Source: Austropuccinia psidii (Eukaryota; Basidiomycota; Pucciniomycetes; Pucciniales; Sphaerophragmiaceae). Taken from it: 64,000 nt of DNA. The notes under the pieces were generated by a model, which saw nothing but the letters and a program-made list of their open reading frames with translations, did not search any database and was not told the origin of the DNA. Shown one piece after another: positions 57,922-64,000 of this stretch; positions within the stretch are counted from its first letter, which is position 1, and each line of letters starts with the position of its first letter. Location of the stretch: contig JALGQZ010000002.1 of the NCBI GenBank assembly GCA_023105745.1, forward strand, positions 47,466,497-47,530,496, given 5' to 3'. A program made the position numbers and the translations under genes.

Positions 57922-59692
57922 TGTAAGGTGTGGATATAAAACTTTGATTAAAAATCAAGTACTTTTCCTGTCCTCAAAATTTGTATAAGGTACAATATGA
58001 TTATAAATGTTAAGATTTATGATTTTTAATAGAAAACACACCAATTCTCTTGTTTTCAACTTTATAAGCATAAAACAATAATAATATAAAGATTTATTGT
58101 TTTACCAACAATAAAAATTTATCCAAAAATACTCTACAAGAGACATTTAAGGCTACAAAAGAAATTTCTTCAAGAGAAATTTCAATTGTAATTAGTTGAG
58201 AAAAGAGCTGCAGGCAAATAATATAAGAACAAATTCTTTGAAGAAAAATATTAAAGAGAAAACACATCCAAAAGTGACAAAGTTAACAGTGATGAAAGAT
58301 GCTTTAATTCACTTATGGGGTAGCTCAAGGGTAAAAATGATCATATGATTTACAAACAATTATTATGATGGTTTTTGCAGGTGATTTAAAGGTTTAAAAT
58401 CATTTAAGAAGGGTGTTTGGAATATTTCATTGATTTTTTTAACATTGTTTAAGCTAATTATAAGAGGAAAATATTCTAAAATGAAGAGAAAAATGGGGCA
58501 ATGAAGACATTCTTTCATAGCCACCAATTTTCTTACTCCAAAAGTAAAATTTACTCTTTTCAGTCGTGGAAAACACTCTGAAAGCAGAAAATCCAATTAT
58601 GGCATCATTGAAACCTTGTTTAGACCAAAAAGGGGCTGGTTCCAGCCATTTTTTGCTTTTTTCAACCATTTTCAACCCTTAAATCATCCATTGCTATAGT
58701 AATACCTGGTATTAAGCCTTTGAAACATGTCAGAATGTGTGTACAAGACATCAAAACAAGTTAAAGCTGTTTTTACTAAGATTTTTTTAGCTCAAGTGTA
58801 GTTTTAACCTCTTGGAAACAGTTAAAACCTCCCTTCTTGGTATAAAAACCTCATCATCAATTTAGTCACACACCCTGTGACTCAATTCCAAGCCAAAATT
58901 GATGAGCTTTTGCATTAATTGTGAAATCTCATGCCTGTGAACAGGGAATTTGGGGGATTTTGGTAGCCTTGGAGCCAAGATTCCTTTTCCCCCCAAATCA
59001 ATCTTTCCAATTCATTTTTTCTTTAATTCCTCATCATGTATTATATTTTTAGTTTATAGATGTAATTTTATTTGGTTTTGAAAGTAAAAAACTGTAATAA
59101 TTGATACCTCATATGTAAATTAAAACTCAATTATGTAATACACATGCACATTTTGACATTTCAATTGAAAATACTTCAATTCCTCATAGCTTCTAAACTG
59201 AATACCACACCTCAATTTGAACACAAAAATTTATGGTTAACACCACATGTGTTGTGAATTAAGTTAAGGCTTTGAGTATCTTAAATTTTCATACATAAAA
59301 TACCAAAAACTTAATTTAAGCTTGTTTACAGTTGAGTTACCAGCATTCCACCCAGAGGTGACCCCACCTTATTTTTCATCAGGAATCCAATGGTGAAACA
59401 ATTTTCATATGTTTACTCATTGGATAAAAATTTATAATCATTTCTATTTAACTTTTTTTTAAAAAACATTTTGAATTTAATATTTTTGATGAAAATTCAT
59501 TTTTACTTAATTTTTTCAAGTAAAAAGGTGTTTTCACAATTTTAAATTTCAAAGTAACTTTATATAAAAATTTCATATTGATATTTTAATTCTTGTTTTT
59601 TATAAGATAAATAAATTTATTTTATTTATAATTATATAACTTTTTATTCTTTGTGGTCTTTTGGGTATATAAAAATACCTCTAAGGCTCACA
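57922..59692 (-). repeat. 5' LTR of element C
   Basis: 1771 bp, TGTAAGGTGTGG...GGCTCACA. It aligns along its length with the interrupted left LTR and is uninterrupted here. Confidence 0.9.
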
Positions 59693-61630
59693 ATGTTTTT
59701 TTACTAAAAAAGACCCATTAAATCCTACTCTCATTGGTAAATCAAGATTGACTCATTTTATTAATTTTATTTTATTTTTCATAGAACTATGAGAAATATT
59801 TTATGTTTCCCAATCATATCAGGGGAATATGCTTCAATTTCAGGCCTCTTTATCTCAAATATTGATATAAAAAATATATTCATTTATAATTAAGATCTGT
59901 AAAAATCTGCACATAACATGAAAAATAAGGAATTAATTTTCAAGCTTTTTGATAGTCTTAAATCTTGATTGGAAAAAGCTATAATTTCAAAAAATGTTAA
60001 CTTGCATGGTATAGATGTTAAATCATCTGATAATGGCTTTTCCAAAGGAAATTTGTCAAGCTAAAGCAACATTAAAATTGATTTCTTGACTTATGTATTT
60101 GATTCCCATTTTTAGAGTAATTATAATCTTATCAGCACTGTCATATTTTATGATGGTTGATTATTATTTGAAATTAAGGAGGAATATTCAATATTATGAA
60201 ATATATCTCAGCCAAAATGGATGTAGTTTTATATGAATATTGGCCTCTAATATAAGAAAAATAATTCACACTCTCAAAAAATTCAATTAACCATTATATC
60301 AAGCTAATAATCTTTAGAAATCTATAGAAGTTAATTAGAAGCTGTATGATAATATCCAAAAATGAATATCTCATTTTTGTGCACAAATAATATATCATGT
60401 TTGAAAAATTTTCCTTTATTCAAGAAGCTTTAGTTAAGAGCTCATTCATTATTCTCATTTAAAGAAATTTCTTCAATGATATTTCTACCCATATATTAAA
60501 AACAAACTAATGTTGTAACTTATCTGTTTCAAAAATATCATTTCACTCAGAAATTCCAAATATTTCTGGAATAACATTTATTCCTTCAGCCCCAAATATG
60601 GAAATTCCTATGCTTCCAAAAATTCAACTCCATATCTTTTGGAATAATATATACCCTTCAAATGTGGCTTCCAAGAGAAAAGCATTTAGTACCTTTTTTT
60701 GGCCTTTGGTAAGTTGATAATATATTCAAAAGGGCTCATTTAAATATCAATTAAGTTCAATATAAAATTTGATATCTAGAGAACATATTACTCAAGCTGA
60801 TAAGACTCTGGTAAGTAATAATAAGGGAATATTAGGATTTGGCAGTTCTTATCAATTTTTTGATTGATTTCTTCAAGCTAGAATCTTCCTTCAAAGTTTG
60901 GAAACTGCAATTATACAGTTATTTACCCTGGGTTTTGACTATGTATTCTGGTACAAACCTTTTATTCAATATTTTTATATGATCTATTGGTTCAGCTCAT
61001 ATTCATAGAGGAAATAATAATAAACAAATCAGATTATTATTATACTCCTTCATTAAAAAGCTATGATATCAATTTCTTCAGAAATGGAACACTTTAGTAT
61101 TTAAATGTAGCCTTTTACTTTTTAAAAATTCCTTCACACCAATTTACATTTCCATAAATTCCAAAGGATTGGTTTGTCTTGAAAGGAGCTTTGTATTTTA
61201 GAAGTTTTTTTTTTCTAAATAGGAAAAAAACATATTTCATGCTAAGAATTCATGCCCAATTTTCATGCCACTTGATTGAGAGAAAGAATCATTAAGTTCA
61301 TGTATTTAAATTTTTAAATTCATTTTTTTCATCATTGTAAACAAAGATATCATGAAATTATCATTCTGATTCCACATAATTGTTATCCTTTTTGTAACAT
61401 TCATTGGAAGAACTGTTAAAGTGCCTGATTTTTGGAACTCGGAGAAAGGACTATATCAATAAATATCTCGAGTAAAAAACTCATAATACAATACAAATTT
61501 ATTCATATTGATAAAGAGACTTATTGTAAAGTGTTTCATTGTCTGTTTCAATGAAAACCAAAGTCTTATTTGAAATTTTTTCAGAAATATTTTAGAAAAG
61601 AGCTGGGTAGTCTAACATTTTCTTTGTTTT
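59693..61630. other. Gene-poor AT-rich stretch
   Basis: I see no coding frame, repeat or RNA gene in it. Confidence 0.6.
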
Positions 61631-63057
61631 TGTCAGACTGAGTCTATGATGAAGCTTATTAATAACTATTTACGAGCTTTAACTAAGACTGTGACACAGT
61701 AAAAATAGTATAAAAAGTTCATTTTAATGATAATAAGGGTTAATAAAAGGATATTCATGGCTTTAATATTGAGAAATAGTGGTGGTGAGCGCTGTTGAAA
61801 GCCCTGGGTGCAGCTTTACCTGTTGGTTTACAATAATAAGGACTACAATACTTAAAATTAGAAGTATACCTGATTATTTTCCAGGATTATAGCTGTTTGT
61901 GACAGCTGTACTATGTAGGAATTAAAGATCAGGATGAGGAACCCCTTTCTGCTGGAGAAAAGGTCCTTTTTTATCCTTAAAAAAGGAGAAAGAGGCTTAT
62001 AGACCTTTCCACGTATAGGAAGTGAAGATTTTTGATTTCCAAGGACTGGCTTGTGTTTTTAACAAGGCCTTTATAGCCTGTATTGGTCTCAGATGTGGTT
62101 TTGAAACCATATCTGGGCAGTTTTCACCAATACAGGGTGAACATTTTGATCTGGGGACCACATAGCCCTCTTCTGACGTGTATGACATGTAGAATTCTGT
62201 ACAGGACCCCAGTATTGACCAAACTATGAATTATTCAATTATAAACAGGCTTCTTTGTCTGTTTGACACCTCATAATCATAGTTATTGGAGAATATCCCA
62301 CAGTAAGGCTGTATTGGTCTAACTATGGGATTTTGACCTTGAAACTGCCATAACTATGTAAGTTTTTGAGATATCAAGCTCAAAGTTGGTTCATTGTGTA
62401 TCCCTAGATGCGTTCTACACAATGGTACTTCATTTGATATGGTTATCATTAAATATGGCAAAGCTATGCCATGTACAAATATTTTTGTACATATGTAAGA
62501 TTTGCTTAAAACCTGTATGAAAATTGTTTGCCCCATAGCTTTTGTTCTGGATGAGATATGGGGAAATTGATGGCACCATCAGATATCCCTGATTTTTCTC
62601 TTTCCAAAAAGACCCCTCTTTAGGTATCTCACACCAAAGCTGTAGAAGTTAGATGAGAGGTGAATATCTTATTCACCCTTATTTGACCTTATTTTGGTCA
62701 TAACTTCTGTAATTCTGATGTTAGCTCAATTTGGTTAGTACCATTGGATATCCCTTACTTGGAGATTTATTTTTAATACCCATTTGATGGGGTTAAGCCT
62801 CTTCCTCTGGATTTCATAGGAGAGGTGAGAAATAAGATTTATGCTCAGCAACAACTTTGAGCAGGAATAACTTTGCTATTCCTTGTCCTATGAGGGTGGG
62901 ACTTTTATATTTGGAAAGTAGTGAGTTTCTTCTTTTTTTTGTTACTTTTTTAGCCTATTTGGCTCAGCTCCATGTTTTGGTGGTATCTTGGATCTACCAT
63001 TGGTTTATGGTATTTGGCTGTCATGCTTGTGCTCTGTTTTTTAGTCACAGGTTGACA
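61631..63057 (-). repeat. Solo LTR of family A, old
   Basis: It starts TGTCAGACTGAG and ends TTGACA. Internally it shares GAGAAATAGTGGTGGTGAGC, the AGATGTGGTTTTGAAACC hairpin and the GCTCAGCTCCATGTTTTGGT end block with the LTRs of element A. Length is 1427 bp against 1430. Target duplication GTTTT lies at 61626-61630 and 63058-63062. Divergence from A's LTRs is much higher than between A's own two LTRs. Confidence 0.92.
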
Positions 63058-63062
63058 GTTTT

Positions 63063-64000
63063 CATTAATATTGGTACATTTGAAATCCAGGATGAAATAA
63101 ACCACCTTTATTTACCCTCTTGGCAGAGTTTTATGTTTCTTTGGAGCATTGTATTAAGCTTAGGTTCAACTTTTTCAAATTATTCTCAAACATTTGTCTG
63201 ACACACCTCCACTGGTTAGGATGATTGCTTGTTATATTCTAGTTGATAATAAATTGTATATGCAAATATTTGATAACTTATTATTCTCATACAATCCCTA
63301 CTTATCAAATATCTTGGAGTATCTTGAGGGCTATTAATTAAATTGGCCTATACATAAAATTTATTCAATAATTTTATTCAAAAATTCTCTATTGGTTAAT
63401 TAATAATTGTGAAAATGATAATATATTCTGTCTTCAAATTTTGTGATGTTTGTTTAAATTAGGTTAATAAATGGAAATAAAATGTTAAAAAATTTGGACT
63501 TCAGAAAATTCTGATCTGCAGGAACATATTACACTGAAATTTATGGCTTCTTGCATATGTACCAACTGCTGAACCAAAATTATCTCATATGCTTTTATGT
63601 TATTTCAGTTAATTATTATCTATATGCTCTATAAGCTATATATTTTTTATTTTCTTTCTTTTAATTTGATTTTTTGTATTATAATTTTCACATTTTATCA
63701 TTATTCCTTCCAATCATACTGTTGTTTTTAATTTTCCAATTTTCCAATTTCATTGGTGTTTAATTTTTTTTCTCATTTTTTTATTATTATTATTTTACTT
63801 TTGTCATTGTTTTTTTTAAATTGCGAACTTTTTCTTTTTGTCATTACTTGAGGTTTTTTTTTCTAATATTTGGTAATTTTTTTCTTTAACTATTCAAAAA
63901 AAAACTCAATTTTTTTCCATTTAACTTAAATTTAATATTTATTTTATTTTAAAATTTGAATTTTTCTAATTTAATTTGTTTTAATTAAATTATATTTTTT
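63063..64000. other. AT-rich stretch, T-rich on the plus strand at the end
   Basis: No gene is supportable. From about 63600 on the plus strand is dominated by T runs. Confidence 0.6.

Larger units (their letters stand above)
37672..59692 (-). mobile_element. Decayed Ty3/gypsy element C, host of two further insertions
   Basis: The left LTR is 37672-41408 including a 1910-bp solo LTR. Internal sequence is 41409-45057 and 55263-57921, and the right LTR is 57922-59692. Element B (45058-55262) splits the internal region at the gag/protease boundary. With the insertions removed, the minus strand reads ORFx remnants, gag, zinc knuckle, protease, RT, RNase H, integrase and chromodomain in the normal order. 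Many stops and frameshifts show it is old. The outer flanks (ATTTC left, AATGT right) do not form a matching target duplication. Confidence 0.85.

Noticed and set aside
40026..58675. Frames of 60-120 codons at 40026-40388 and 58363-58675
   Set aside because: Both are in the LTRs of element C, on opposite strands, with no shared protein reading.

Overview
The window looks like nuclear DNA of a rust fungus (Pucciniales). It is AT-rich and intron-bearing, and most of it is transposable elements. The Ty3-type polyproteins on the minus strand resemble, as far as I can recall them, the large retroelement families of Austropuccinia psidii, the myrtle rust. That species assignment is inference from remembered similarity; I could not run a search.

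Layout. 1-660 holds the edge of a MULE-type transposase (minus). About 1.5-1.72 kb carries degenerate tRNA-like sequence, and 2.03-3.34 kb a tandem array of GC-rich hairpins in AT-rich DNA. 3832-8363 is the only host-like gene island: a two-exon Tet/JBP-like 2OG-Fe(II) oxygenase followed by a six-exon SNF2-family ATPase with one apparent 1-nt frameshift. 8498-18179 is a nearly intact Ty3/gypsy chromodomain element (element A, minus) with 1430-bp LTRs and a TAAGG target duplication. 18185-23053+ is a 5'-truncated Ty1/copia element (plus) whose integrase is split by a solo LTR. About 23.3-37.6 kb is gene-poor AT-rich DNA with two mariner-like fragments, a hexamer and a decamer satellite. 37672-59692 is a decayed Ty3/gypsy element (C, minus). 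A solo LTR (38091-40000) sits inside its left LTR, and a second full-length element (B, 45058-55262) sits inside its gag/protease boundary; both insertions have clear 5-bp target duplications. 61631-63057 is an old solo LTR of family A with a GTTTT duplication. The rest is AT-rich DNA with nothing I recognise.

How the parts work together. The Ty3 elements have one long Gag-Pol frame (gag, zinc knuckle, protease, RT, RNase H, integrase, chromodomain). The most interesting structure is at their 5' ends. In element A a second, spliced reading frame (333 aa, called ORFx here) overlaps gag in another frame. Its intron contains the gag start codon, so splicing would remove Gag-Pol initiation and make ORFx, while unspliced RNA would end the upstream frame one nucleotide before the gag ATG. 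The same arrangement can be read in B and, more weakly, in C. I think this is the best candidate for an undescribed system in the window.
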